Of a stretch of DNA of 64,000 nt, positions 50,401-62,654 are shown one piece after another. Each line of letters opens with the position of its first letter. Position 1 is the stretch's first letter. The stretch is from positions 63,366,638-63,430,637 of the forward strand of contig CM060177.1 in assembly GCA_030549775.1 (NCBI GenBank). Direction: 5' to 3'. The translations under genes and the position numbers were made by a program. This DNA is from Tamarix chinensis (lineage: Eukaryota; Streptophyta; Magnoliopsida; Caryophyllales; Tamaricaceae). A model generated the notes under the pieces. That model saw only the letters and a program-made list of their open reading frames with translations. It was not told the DNA's origin and did no database searches.

Positions 50401-51464
50401 AATCTTACTCTTTAATTAATTAGTATCTTATTCGTGTCTTATCAAATAAAGCTTTCCACCCTTGACATGCATATCAACTACCCTCTATGTCTATCCTCCC
50501 TAGGGGGCCCTTCCCATACCTTGAGACTCCTGCGCCCTTTATCACACCCCAACATCCATTCCCTTTACACTTACTATTAGATGAAAGAGTCAACCCCTAC
50601 GGGTGTGGGTTAGGCCCTACACTCATGACATCAACTCCACCTCCCATCACCCCCTAGGGTTTTCCCTTGAAGACCCTAATTGGGCCGATGTGGCCCAACC
50701 TTCTCCCACTTATGCTACCTTTACCTCATTCAACGCCCCACATCTTACCTCAATTAGATCCTCTCCCAAAACATATCACTTTACCTTTTGATTTAGCACA
50801 TAACCATGAAAACCCTAGTTGATCACCTCAACCCTAGTACCTTTCTTCTCCCACAAGTAATCTCTCTCTTTTCATCCCAAAGTCTCTTCTTCCATATGGG
50901 AACCCATACTCACCTTTTATATAAATGAAACCTCACTCTTAACCCATACTCCACCCTTCCTAATCATTCTTACTTTTGTACTTCCCAAATTTCCACTTTT
51001 TCCCAAAAACCCTAATCGGATTCCTTATACATCCTTGCACCAACCTACGTACTATTTTTCATCCCAAGTCTCCAAGCACTCCACAACTCTCCCATTCTAT
51101 TATTTACACCCTAATTCAACTTTTCCCATGTAAGATTTGCCCCCATGCGAGATTTAGCCATCCCATGCAAGCAACCCAAGTCACCATGCAAATTTTACGA
51201 CTCCCATGCATGGTTCCCCACCTCTCTTTTATTTTGGTCATTCCTCCCTTATTAAATCTTCTCTCATGGATCATAAGGTACTTAGGTCAAACTCATATCC
51301 CCCTTAGTGAACTCACTTCCCATTTATTTCCGGTCATCCTTATATTCCCAACTTATTACCATTTATCCTAACATGCATGTCCTAGAGGGCCATGTCATAT
51401 CATATCATAACCATCATACACATACATGTCATGCTTATGTCATAGGAAACACATACAAACATAC

Positions 51465-51482
51465 CTCAATCTCCAAGCTGCG
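51465..51482 (-). other. Conserved exon-like block 2, copy A
   Basis: On minus it reads CGCAGCTTGGAGATTGAG, preceded by TTATGTAG and followed by GTATGT, identical to the 18 bases in copy E. Confidence 0.4.
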
Positions 51483-51593
51483 CTACATAAGACAAGTTGC
51501 CCACAATCATATAATACACGACATAGCATGGCATATACAACATTCAAAACATACAGGTCACACATCACACAAAGGCCATAGCTTCGTCCTTAC

Positions 51594-51655
51594 CTAAGGC
51601 AACGCCGGGCTTGGAGCACGCTCCTCTAACTCCTTAGGGCTTTGGTTGGGATTAC
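51594..51655 (-). other. Conserved exon-like block 1, copy A
   Basis: 62 bp on minus between CCTTTTATAG and GTAAGG. It differs from copy E at only a few positions. Confidence 0.5.
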
Positions 51656-51899
51656 CTATAAAAGGGAGAAATACTCAGTATTAGTTTCCCTTGAAAGTAC
51701 CATCATCCCTTATTCTAGTTTAGGATTAGGGTTCTTATTACTAAAGAGGGTATTATACAAAAACTAGGGTTTTTACCTTAAAATTAGTATACTAAATATT
51801 ACAAGTCAAAATATATATATTTTTGATACTTATTGTTACACTTATATTATTAGACCCGTTAGCTCTATTCTTATAGTAATAATGTTCATGTTGACTATA

Positions 51900-52125
51900 G
51901 AAAAATAGTGATAATAATAATAATAAAACTAATAATAGTGACACTAATGTTTATAGTGATAGAAACCCTAGCGTTTTTAAGGCTAAATCTAATAATAGTG
52001 TTAGGGTTAAAATAATAATATACTAATTACAATACCAACAAGTAAAATATTCCTAAAGATGATAATGATAAAAGTTGTATATTTTTGAATAGTAATAATA
52101 TAAGGGTTCAAATGTTTTTGTTCAC

Positions 52126-52170
<45 letters not shown>

Positions 52171-52455
52171 GATGAAGACAATAATAACCATGGTTAGCGT
52201 TAGTATTATTAGTAAAAATAATAGTGAGGTTAATAGTGGCAATAATAGTAAATGAGGGAAGTCTTAATCACATTAACCCTAAAGTCTTAGACCATTATTT
52301 ATGATAATAGTATTATTGGTTAGGAAAATCATAAGGTTAGGTTGAGTAATAGTAATAATAGTTATGATAATAATAATAATAACAAAGGAGGTAACTATAC
52401 TAACACTAAGTTGTTAGTAATAATAATAATGATAATATCATTAGCAGTAGTAATA

Positions 52456-52491
<36 letters not shown>

Positions 52492-52570
52492 TAATAACAT
52501 TAATAATAATAATAATAATAATGAAAGTAATAATAATAATGATAATATTATGTATAATATCATTAATAGT
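51900..52570. repeat. AAT/ATA trinucleotide-rich spacer in A
   Basis: Runs of AATAATAAT with interruptions, purest at 52126-52170 and 52455-52525. It corresponds to the (ATT)n spacer of E and D2. Confidence 0.85.
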
Positions 52571-54944
52571 AGCTAAAAATTAATAACAGTCATAGAAAGG
52601 AGATATTAGGGTTTGGGTAAGTTGGAAACCACCTAAGGTTAGTGGTGGTTCGGCGGCGGTGCGTGGCGGCAGCGGTGGAGGAGGAAGAGAAGGGAAAAGA
52701 TCAAGGTGGGGGCTGGATGGAAGGAGGAAAAGAGAATTTTGAGGTGGGGGAGAAGCAGCAGGTGAAGAGGAGTGGAATATGGGTGGTGGCGTGGCAGGGG
52801 TGGCGGCGCGCGGTGGCTGACGCGGCGGCCGAAAGTGGCGGAGGATGGTGGAAGATGGTGGAGATAGGTGGAGAAGAAGGCAAGGGGTGATGAGGGTATG
52901 GGAAGGTAGGGGAGAGTCTGCTGGTTGTATTGGGGGTGGTAGGAGGGCTGGTTGCGGCGAGGGTGGCGGCAGGAGGCGGTGCGAGGGGCGGTGAGGGGCT
53001 GGAAGGGGCTGCTCGGGGTGGCTATTTCGCAAGGCCAGAGCGGCACGTGCAGGGCGAGGTAGGGGCCGATGGTGGTTCTGTTTCATAAAGGGAGGTGCGG
53101 GGAAGGTTTTTTGCGCGTATTTTGCGGCGGAGGTGGCCGATGTTGGCGGGATAGGTGTCTGCTTGGGCGGCGGCGAAAAAATAGGGTTATGGGCTGCGGG
53201 AAAAAGGAGCTCGAACCAAGCTGGTAATGGGGGGTATTTATAGGGTAATTGAGGAGGAAAAAGACAAGGGAAGAAGAAGGCGTGTGGGGCAAGTGCGACA
53301 GGACCACATGCCGGCAGTGGCAGGCGTTGTAGTCCTGCCATGGCAGGTTAGATCGAGGAGGGGGAGAGAAAAAGGGAAAGAGATGGGCACGCGGGGAGGG
53401 GAGAGATGGGCTTGGTCGGGGTCAAAAAGAGGAAAGAAAATGATAGGGAGAGGGGTAGGTGAGGACGGCCGGTAGTTGGCTGGTGGTTGCCGGCGGAATC
53501 AGGACTGCAAGTCGACGCTGCAGGTCGGGGCTGGGAAGAAGAAGATAGGGCAGGGTGGACCGGTTGGTCCAGGGGAAGGAAGGAAAAGAAAAAAAAGAGG
53601 GCGGTTCAGCTGGCTGGGGGCAACGAGCGAGGAAGGAACCTGGGCGGGCCTGGTCGTGCGAGGGGGTGAAGGAAGGAGAGTTTGGGCTGCGGGCTGGCCC
53701 TAATCGGGGGAGAAAAACAAGGAAAAAGGAAAATAAGTAAATGAGGAAGAAAGAAAAAGGAAAAATTATAAAATGGTTGGGTTGGGGTAATGTCTTTATT
53801 TATTTATATGTTTAATTTATATATTTAATTTTAATAATTATTATTTTAAGTATAATAATTAAATTCATTTTTAAATTAATTAGGCTATTTTGGATAAATT
53901 GTCCTTAACTTCCATTTCAATTAGTAAAATGTCCAAAATTTCTAAATAACTTACTTATTATTTTCTCCTTATTTTCCTCAATTAATTTCCACTTTATTTA
54001 ATAAAGTAATTTATTTTCATAATTTTCCCTAATAAATCATTATTTGCCATAGTTCCTAAATTAGGATTTTTGGGGTATTACACTTGGTGTTGGCAGCAAA
54101 GTCAAGTATAGACTGATATGATTGATGGTCTACATGAAGTAGGTGTTATTGTGGAGTTGAGACTAAAGGTTAGTCTGAGTCACCCTCATCTTACTAATTG
54201 TTGTGGAGGTGATAATTGAACCATTGATTTCATATCATTCAGTGAATATGGTGGCACACTAACTAACACTTGGAGAATACTTTTGTTTTAGATTCCATGC
54301 TTAAAAAGGCTCTCGAAGGGGAATGTTATTTGTGTATTTGTGCTCCAAATCCCCTTATGTGATGTCTTCTCATATTATTTTTTTATTGATTGTTATTTCC
54401 TTTAAAATCATGAATTAGTTTTTATTGTTTGCCTCTTTCAATACTCGAGAAGTAAAAGGGAAAAAGGGCGGGTTTTAAAATATTTCTCATCAAAGAAATA
54501 ATAAGAAAAAAAAAAGAATATCGCTAACAAAAGAAATAATAAGGTAATAAAAGATTATCTTTGATAAAAGAAATAATAAAGTTTCTAAATGTAGATAGTC
54601 TCTTACAGATCCAAAATCTCGGTGCTACATGAATGCACTTAAGTTGTTTTATTGATAGTTGTATTGAATTACATTGAAAGTGAAAATGTACTCAAAGTAG
54701 ACCCCTGGACCCATTGTTGTTTCGAATATCTCTTACATATGCATATTCTAGGTGTGTTTTGATTGTACTTAACTTGTTAGATTGATAGTTGTTTTGAATG
54801 ACATTGAAGGTGAGAATGTACTTGAGGCATTAAAGACAACAAACTATGGATGACAACAATTCAGATTAGTCATGTTTTTATATATTTATATGCAACAATA
54901 AATTCTTGCAGGCAAAGTGATGTGGTTCGAATTAACAGCTGGTT

Positions 54945-55160
54945 TTGTTAATAATATAAAATTAAATTATCTTTTAGAGTACTGGATACTTTCAAATTAA
55001 AGTACTTGGTTTTTATTTCATCGATCATAATCGATTATTTATTTTATTTCTATTTATTATTTCATGTACATTTCTCTTCCATTTTTGTGCATTTCATTGG
55101 TTATATCTATTATATGTAAGCCTCCAGTTATTGAGACATTTTAGTATGTTTCCTAATATG
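54945..55160 (+). repeat. Second duplicated patch (partner 43183-43435)
   Basis: Collinear with 43183-43435. It directly follows duplication copy 2, so here the two duplicated parts are adjacent. Confidence 0.8.
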
Positions 55161-55367
55161 GCATATTTATGTAGAATTTTATGATCATTCATTTATAAAT
55201 TAATAAAAAAAAGGCATGAGGTATCGACGTGGAAAGCAAGGGGTGGATAAAAATCCACTAAATCCTTGTATCTAATAGGACAAAGATGCTATTTAATTTC
55301 CTCTTAATGGCTTTCTAAAATTGTATGTATTGAATTGCTTTATATATTTGTATCCATCCATGTATAG

Positions 55368-56056
55368 GTTTGTTAGGAGAAATTTGAGAGGTACTTTGAG
55401 GTGGAGCTGATGGAAGTGAAATTGCGTGAGGGATACTATGTGATGGATCTAGACAAAGTAGTGGAACTTGTAGATGGTAATACCATGTGTTGCAACAATA
55501 CTAGGTTCAACCTTAACAGGCAAGTTTGAAGATGTGAAGCATCTTAACAACCTACTCACCAAGAAGAATGAGGAAACTGGATATGACACACCAATTCTTG
55601 TTGATGCTACTAGTGGTGGATTCATTGCTCCATTCCTTTAATTGGAGCTTGAATGGAATTTTTGCATGCCGTTGGTTAAGAGCATTAATGTGAGTGGTCA
55701 TAAGTATGGTCTTTTATACGCTGGTGTTGGTTGGGTTGTTTGGAGGAGCAAAGATGATCTTCCTGATGAAATTTTTTTTTTCACATCAATTATTTGGGAC
55801 CTAATTTGCCTACTTCTATGCTCAACTTATCTAAAGGTATATGTTTGTCCTTACACTATTACTTGCTTTTAGTTGCACATAAACAAAAAAAATATTGATA
55901 CTTGAATGATCTCTTCTGATGAGTAGAGTGGGAATCTTAGCTATGCTATTTTTAACGTTCATTGTTTTACTTATCTTATTCTCATATGTCTATTCACTAT
56001 GTAGGTGCAAATCAGATAATGTGCAATACTATCAATTCATATGACTTGGATTTGAG
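55368..56056 (+). pseudogene. Glutamate decarboxylase (GAD) pseudogene fragment
   Basis: It contains two exon remnants, 55368-55836 and 56005-56056, with AG/GT borders. The first starts [20 protein letters not shown] and [15 protein letters not shown] and continues to [48 protein letters not shown] and [18 protein letters not shown] holds the lysine that binds pyridoxal phosphate in the GAD family, which converts glutamate to GABA in the cytosol. Defects include TAG at 55374-55376, a 2-base loss near 55493, TAA at 55639-55641, a frameshift in the T-run near 55770-55780 and a stop in the second exon. The upstream exons and the calmodulin-binding C-terminus are absent from the window. It is clearly inactive. 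Confidence 0.92.
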
Positions 56057-59000
56057 GTATGCCCTGTTGCTAGTTTTTTTTTTGGCTATTTATAACCAGT
56101 GTTGCATTGATACCCTTCATCAACTAGACCCATCAACTGAAGAAATTATGTAATAATATTAATAAACTATTTATTTATTAATAGAAATAATTAATTAGGT
56201 AATTTAATACAAGTATATTCAGTACATTTGTCATCTTCTTTTTCGGTCTATATTAAGACAATTGTTTTTTTTAGTTAAAAACTTAATGTGTGCTTGAGAT
56301 AGCTTGTGCACCTCTGACTAGGACCTTCTAAGTTGTGGGATGCTTTGTAATGAAATGCTTTATTTGTGGATTGATGTTGTATTTATATGGTTACTCCAAT
56401 TTTGCTATTTGGATGCTTTATAATGAATTACTTTATTTTTAGATTGATGTTGTATTTATATGGTTACTCTAATTTTTCTATTTGGTTTTGTTGGAGTGCT
56501 TGGAATTAGATATATTACTTTATCAAACATGTCATTTTTTATAAATTTTTTTCAAGCACTCATCCTAACTATAGATTAATATAAACTAATTACACATATC
56601 TGCATGTTTTTTTAATATTTATGATTCCTAAGCCCCACCCATTTCATTTGTCATTTGTCTCCATTTCATTACCACAATATTTTTTGACCAGCAATTTACT
56701 ACCATCTATGTAAATCTAGAAGAGTTCGAGCATAGGATGTCTAATTTGACAATGAAAGCATAGGATGCCTGATTTAATGAGGAAGGCATAGTTTGATGAG
56801 TAGGCCTTATTTTTCTGAGCATAGTTTTTGAGCCCTGACCTGAGTAGTTGCTGGATGGAGGTAACATGTAACTTGGAGAAAAATAGGAAAAGAGGGATAG
56901 GGTGGAAGTGGAGATGCTTGCCTAATTTTGTTGATTCCAAAGCATGCTTTGTAATCATGTGAAAAGTTGTTGTTTGCTCAAAGGTGGAGTAAGATTCTTA
57001 TAGTTTTTCTCTACAGTTGTAAGTAGGAAGTTATTGTCATTTTTAAGTGCAAAGTTGTATAGAAGTATGGCACTACCAGAGTTTGAAGACTGCTAAGTTG
57101 CGAAAAAGGTGTCAGAATTTATTCATACACAACTTGCAACATTTAATGTCCTTAATGTATTGTTAAGTATTAAGGCCATTACAAGTAGTATTTTGTGATA
57201 CTGAAAGACCTGAACTAAATTCGTATTACCCATTAAGGGAACTCCCACTTGCTCATATTTTATTTCTCAGTGGATTATCACTGCATGATACTTTGAAGCT
57301 CTTTTGATTACTCTTGAGCTTAATTGTTGTTGACATTTTTCTATTATTTTTGTGCTGCAATTTTCTCTAGCCCCGAACAATGTCATTGAGGATGTTTCTC
57401 TGTGCATTGTCTGCATGTTAATGTGGTAGAAAGATCAGAAGTTTCTGAAGGTGAAATTCAGACCTTTATGTCATGTGGAGGTAATACTTGTCTTGTGGCA
57501 TATCCACCCTAAGAGTGACTATCATTTCCATAAAAACTCTTCATGAATGGCACGATGTTATATTTAGAATTTAATGCCATTCTCACGATTTTGTATTTGA
57601 TAGATGACCAATTCCATTAAAAGGGACAAGTTGTCAGGAAATTGGAATGATTATTGTGTCAAAAATGCATTATTTCTTCTCTTTAGTTTGTTTATGTGTT
57701 CACTTTAAACTGCTTTTGCATGTTTACGAGTCAGCAAAAATTTCCCCTTACCCTTATGCACTTCGAATTTCTGCTATTTGTAGGTAGTTTGAAGTTGATG
57801 ATTGACTGATTCATGTTCTTTCTTCTCTTTCTTTGGGCTGGCAAACCTGATCAATTCAATATACTCTGAACAACCTAATAATTTCTCACCGTTTTCCATT
57901 CTTGACATGGGCTGACAGATTAGGTATTTAGGATAGATGAAATGAAAGGGTCTAAGAATTATAGGAATTAATGAAGTAGGTATATGACCGGGGTTAAAAT
58001 TTGCAAAAATTAGGGCTACGTGACTAATTATTGAAGAGGAGAGACTATAGAGTCTCTGAAGTTGTCAAAACTTGCACCAAATCACACACTTAATTGCGAG
58101 AATGCATGAACTCTATATTTAGTGTAAATATAAATATAATATGTGTATTCTAAAGTATAATATAAATCTCTAATCTTAGGCCTTTTTCCCTATAACATTT
58201 TCTGCATTGATTCTTTTTAGATCATACATTTTTCTTTGGTGTTTAAGATTCAGTGATTAAATTTGTCTTTTAATGACAAGAAATGTATATATCATTTGTT
58301 GACTAACAAAAGTAGCAGCATTATGCATGCTCCATTTTGCTAAGTTTGTGCAGTCTCCTTTATCCTTCTCATCAGTTATTTTGCTTCTGCAGCTTACCTT
58401 TACAAATCGATGTTGCTCTTTATCTGTTTTACACCCAAGTTAAATTTTCCTTTCTTTCTAGAGTGGCAATAATTGTCTTACTAATACCAGGTATACTGTG
58501 TTTCTTTCATCTTAGAACAGTGGGTTGTGCTCTCTGTGTGCATGTTTGCCTCAGAATAGTTGCATCGGATGGCATAATTAATATAATATCAAGCACGGTT
58601 GGTACTTGTTGTCAAATATGTGTTGTATTTATGTCTTTTGCTTTAGATAAGGGCAAGTAAATGACGTTATTGTGGGTTCTTTGTGGGAATGTTTATCTAA
58701 CGTGCGATTCATACTCATAGGATATGCTGAGAGGTTTAATGGTAATTTGGTGGCTTTTTATGTTTGTTTGGCTATAAATGGTGAACACAGACAAAGACAA
58801 TCTTATAGTTTTGAATATTATGATCATTAATTTTTTTGAAGTTTAAAGATCATAAAACTCTTATTATTCTTTATTTAGACAAAATTAATGACTTATTTGA
58901 AAATCCATGTAAGCCATACAACTTTTTAGGTGACTTAATTTGGCTAAAAAATGGCGCACAAGCAGCCACATGAACTCAAATCACAAGGCGGAACATTAAC

Positions 59001-60289
59001 AGCCTCTGACTAGTGATTTTGTGCAATTTTTTGCACAAAAGGAGATGGTAACAACAACTAGACGAGCTGCTACACACCAGCCTATTTTGACAGCTTTTGG
59101 GAGCTGTTTGGGTTCGAAAAACCAATGCAAAGGGAAATAGCAACAAGTATAATAGTAGATGACCTTTTGATGGAAGTGTTTGGTAGGATCATATGACACA
59201 AAGCATGTTGGTTGTACTTAAAGATCAGATTATGAAAGGGCTACTTAGCTCTAGCTATGCTTTGTTAGTTTAATCATGTCATAGCCCATACCATAGCTCT
59301 TTAACTTGTAATCATAATGATAGATGTAAGAGGTATGGGGGCTGAATGGGGTATATTTTCGAGTCTCAAAAGTCAAGGGCTGATCCTTTGTTTTAGTTAG
59401 AATCAAACTAGCTAAGCTAGTGTATGGATCTTAGGAGGAGCCTAAGATTGTATAAAATTATCTCCCTTCTCCCTCACATTCTTTGGTTTTTCTTTTGTTA
59501 GAATTCTTATCAAAATTCCATCTTTCTTAACTAAGACCAAATTGATTGGCATATGCATTAGTTGGCACAAGAAATCAAGAGAAAACAAGGACTAGTAATG
59601 CATCTGATTTGTGGAAGTGTATTGTAGTAATTTTTGGACAGCTTTTGGGGGCATCTTTGGGCACAAAAACTCAATCCATTGGTAGGGATTATGGAATAAA
59701 GGCAAGCCTTAATCATCCCATTAATACACTTTAAACCTGCAACATATTAGACTACAACCCTATCATTACTTTTTGAAAGGCAATCAGCTGTAGCAACAAT
59801 GACAACAACAAGTGTCCTTTTTGTTGGAAGAAACTAAAGCTTTATTCAGTGGGAGTAACACATAATCCAAATACAAATATAATATAATTTGAAATAGATT
59901 ACAAATTTTAAAATGTTAGTGTAATAAAATAAGAATATTAATTCAAATAACAATAATGAAACCATTTATCACGTCTCATATGATGTAGCTCTATGTTTTG
60001 TTATAAATGGATGATTTGAAGTTGATGTGATTGGAGTTGGAAAAATACCTAGAATGTGGATGTTTTGAAATGCAAATTCATTAACTGTTGCTCCTCTAGT
60101 CTGTAGGACTTAGCACCACAATTTCTAGAAATTTTGCATACTCTTTAACCCTAGTCTCATTACATCCAAATAAAGATATTATGATTTATGCATGTTTTGA
60201 TTTATTTTAGTAGTGGCAAATTTAGACAATGTGCAAGCTTATTGATGTGGTTTTTATCAAATTAATGGAAGGTTGGATTGAAATTTGTA
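56057..60289. other. Unassigned intergenic or former intronic DNA
   Basis: No domain recognised. Frames at 56716-56958 (minus), 58337-58660 (plus, 107 codons, hydrophobic/Cys-rich) and 58996-59199 (minus) look like chance. A phrase resembling GACAGCTTTTGGGAGC is found at 59089 and as GACAGCTTTTGGGGGC at 59638, hinting at an old short repeat. Confidence 0.4.
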
Positions 60290-60860
60290 TTAGAAGCTTT
60301 CACCCAAGATCTAATGCAAAAGAAATGAAGTGAATTGATGAATTATAGGCTAAGAAATTAAAGATACAAGTTGAGGGGTATTCGACAGATTTGTAAGCCT
60401 TCAAATGTATTGACTTGAAGATAGATTTGAGGAAGGATTAATCCCAGATTTTCTTTCTCAATGTAGAACCAAAAGGGAGGATTAGACTTTAGCTCTCTTG
60501 CTCAAATTTTTATCAAAATTCTTATTCAGTATTCTGCATACAAGCTGCGCACAAAGGAGGTATATATAGGAGAAGGAAGGATTGATGGTGAGCTAGCCTA
60601 ACCAGCCGATTATTCCTACTTAATCCAGCCCATTAATCATGGTTGAATTAAGCCCATATTAACCTTAATCCAAAGCATAATATCATTGGTTAAATGATAC
60701 TAAGGATTAATATTACAAAGCTATACAATTGACTTAGATACATATATGAAATTATAGCCATACCCTAACTTACATAAAATATACTTAGGGTTAGGGTTTA
60801 CAACAAGTTTATACAAATGATGAATATCATCACTTTATCTGTTGTTGTAATGTATCATCC
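60290..60860 (-). mobile_element. Probable 3' LTR of the Ty3/gypsy element
   Basis: It lies directly downstream of the last coding piece and contains a TATATATA box at 60561-60568 on minus, followed by leader-like sequence. The exact TG...CA ends and a target duplication could not be fixed. Confidence 0.45.
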
Positions 60861-60903
60861 CATGTATGTCATAGCCTAGCATGCCTTGGAATACTTGTAC
60901 ACA

Positions 60904-61356
60904 TCAATGTGTATGAACATCATCTTTTTGCAAATATGTAACATACCTACAAGAATAACTTGAATGTTTTTCAATGTCAAGCATATAAGAATTATCAAGA
61001 ATATTTAAAATGATAGGCTCCAACATTAAGAAAGATAAATCATCTTCCTTACCATGAGGATTAGAATGAACATGACAATTATTATGTTCATTGGATGTTC
61101 CTGCATCATACTCCCCAAGTTGAGAAGAATTTTCCCTCAAATTTTCATCAGAATAATAAGGAGACAAATCACCAACATTAAAATTTCTTGAAATTCCACC
61201 ATAAGAATCTGGAAGTTCAAGTTCATAAGAATTATCTCCAAACTTCCTAAGTATTTTTAATGGACCATCGGCTCTTGGCATTAGTTTATTTTTACGTAAA
61301 TTAGGAAATCTTTCTTTACGCAAATGTAACCAAACTAAGTCACCAAAAGAAAACAC
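60904..61356 (-). pseudogene. Integrase C-terminal GPY/F-like piece
   Basis: The 150-codon frame starts MFSFGDLVWLHLRKERFPNL, then KNKLMPRADGPLKILRKF, NSYELELP and FNVGDLSPYY. This is the GPY/F-type module at the end of chromovirus integrases. A non-conserved acidic tail of about 70 residues follows, ending at a stop. No chromodomain is evident. It is separated from the preceding piece by a frameshift/stop near 61357-61410. Confidence 0.8.
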
Positions 61357-61410
61357 ATAAGAGTTTCTATGTTCGCTTGAGCTTTATACTTAGTATTGGA
61401 TGTTTCAATC

Positions 61411-61740
61411 TTATTTTTTTATTTTCTCATGAAGTTGTTGAAAAAATTGTATTCTCTCTTTAGCTTCATAGTTTTGCATTTCACATTTTTTCAATGGAAT
61501 CATTTTAATAGGCATGTTAGGACTCACACCATACACCACCTCAAACAGACTAATTTGAGTAGTACTAGAAGGACTACGATTATAAGCAAACTCTGCATGA
61601 GCTAACTTAACAACCCAATATTTTGTACCTTTATTAACTAAACCTCTTAATAATGTACCAAGATTTCTATTATTTACCTCAGTTTGACCATCATATTGGG
61701 GGTGATGTGAAGTGCTAAATAACAATTTAGTACCAAGCAT
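61411..61740 (-). pseudogene. Integrase core, distal piece
   Basis: The 109-codon frame reads MLGTKLLFSTSHHPQYDGQT, EVNNRNLGTLLRGL, AHAEFAYNRSPSSTTQISLF and EVVYGVSP. These are the late integrase-core motifs, including the region of the catalytic Glu (here within TEVNNR). The upstream core, with the first two catalytic acids, is in other frames at 61741-61883. Confidence 0.8.
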
Positions 61741-61883
61741 ATGCTTAAAAATTTATCTAAAATACAAGTTAGCAACATGCGTAGCATCATCGGTTTTATT
61801 ACATGGAATAAAATGAGCCATTTTAGAAAAACGATCTACGACCACGAGAATAGAATCTTTACCATGTTGCATTCTTGGTAACC

Positions 61884-62654
61884 CTAGGATAAAGTCCATA
61901 CTAACTCCTTCCCATGGTTTATCAGGAATGAGTAAGGTTTGTATAAGCCTTTATGAAAGTAAATTTTACTTTTTTGACACGTAGAACATCTACTTATAAT
62001 GGCTTGCACATGTTTAACCATTCTTGGCCAATAGAAATTTTCTTGTAATAATTCCATAGTTTTATGTATACCAAAATGTCCCGCGATGCTACCTTCATTT
62101 ATTTCCTTGATAAGCAAGTCTCTAATACTAGGTCTAGGAATACAAAGTTTATTTAGTCTAAACAAAAATCCATCTTTTATGACATAATTTCCATAGTAGC
62201 CATTGTCTTTACATGCACTAACCATGTCCTTAAAATCTTCATCACTAGAATATAATTCTTTGATCATTTCAAAATCTAAGATTTTCACATCCATCATAAC
62301 AAGTAATGTAGACCTACGAGAAAGAGAATCAGTGACTACATTTTCTTTACCATCTAAATTTTTGATAGAGAACACAAAGGATTGTAAGAAATTTACCCAT
62401 TTTGCATGTCTTGGATTAACTTTCTTTTGACTATGTAAGTATTTTAAACTTTCATGATTCGAATGTAACAAAAATGGTTTTGGTCTCAAATAATGACTCC
62501 ATGTCTCAAGACTCCGTATAATGGCAAAGAATTCCTTGTCATAAGTCAAATAGTTAAGCTTGGCTCCATTCAACTTTTCAGAGAAGAATGCTATAGGTTT
62601 CTTTTCTTGAGAAAGTACTCCTCCTAGTCCAAATCCACTAGCATCACAAGTCAC
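61884..62654 (-). pseudogene. RNase H and integrase zinc-binding piece
   Basis: The 256-codon frame begins MTCDASGFGLGGVLSQ, the first Asp region of RNase H, with IAFFSEKLN and LTYDKEFFAIIRSLETWSHY. LHSNHESLKY follows, where Asp of the usual TDH motif is replaced by Asn-His, then DSLSRR. Residues around 190-232 hold the integrase zinc-binding HHCC pattern (GHFGIHKTM ... CSTCQKSK). The frame breaks before the integrase core. Confidence 0.85.

Larger units (their letters stand above)
49365..54082 (-). mobile_element. Giant solo LTR, copy A (4,718 bp)
   Basis: On plus it starts TGTAACACCCCC and ends TTTGGGGTATTACA, flanked by the perfect duplication CTTGG (49360-49364 and 54083-54087). Removing it restores GGGCTTGGTGTTGGCAGC, the uninterrupted form of which is at 39170-39190. 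On minus the order is AT-rich, pyrimidine-rich (53000-53750), TATA box (53235-53242), C-rich leader, (ATT)n spacer, conserved blocks, dyad array and 3' end. The structure matches E and D2 (subfamily 2). No primer-binding site, gag-pol or partner LTR was found. Confidence 0.88.
43972..54925 (+). repeat. Local duplication, copy 2, in three pieces (43972-44062, 49186-49364, 54083-54925)
   Basis: When LTR copies B and A and one target duplication each are set aside, the three pieces join into a sequence collinear with 38930-40100. This gives independent proof of the two insertion boundaries. Confidence 0.85.

Noticed and set aside
52580..53341. 253-codon minus-strand frame
   Set aside because: Same C-rich leader module of the giant LTR; no domain and no frame conservation with E.
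44063..54082. A and B as the two LTRs of one element
   Set aside because: Each has its own different target duplication, and host sequence from the duplicated segment lies between them.
58337..58660. 107-codon hydrophobic frame as a membrane protein
   Set aside because: No recognisable family, T-rich composition, no supporting splice or start context.
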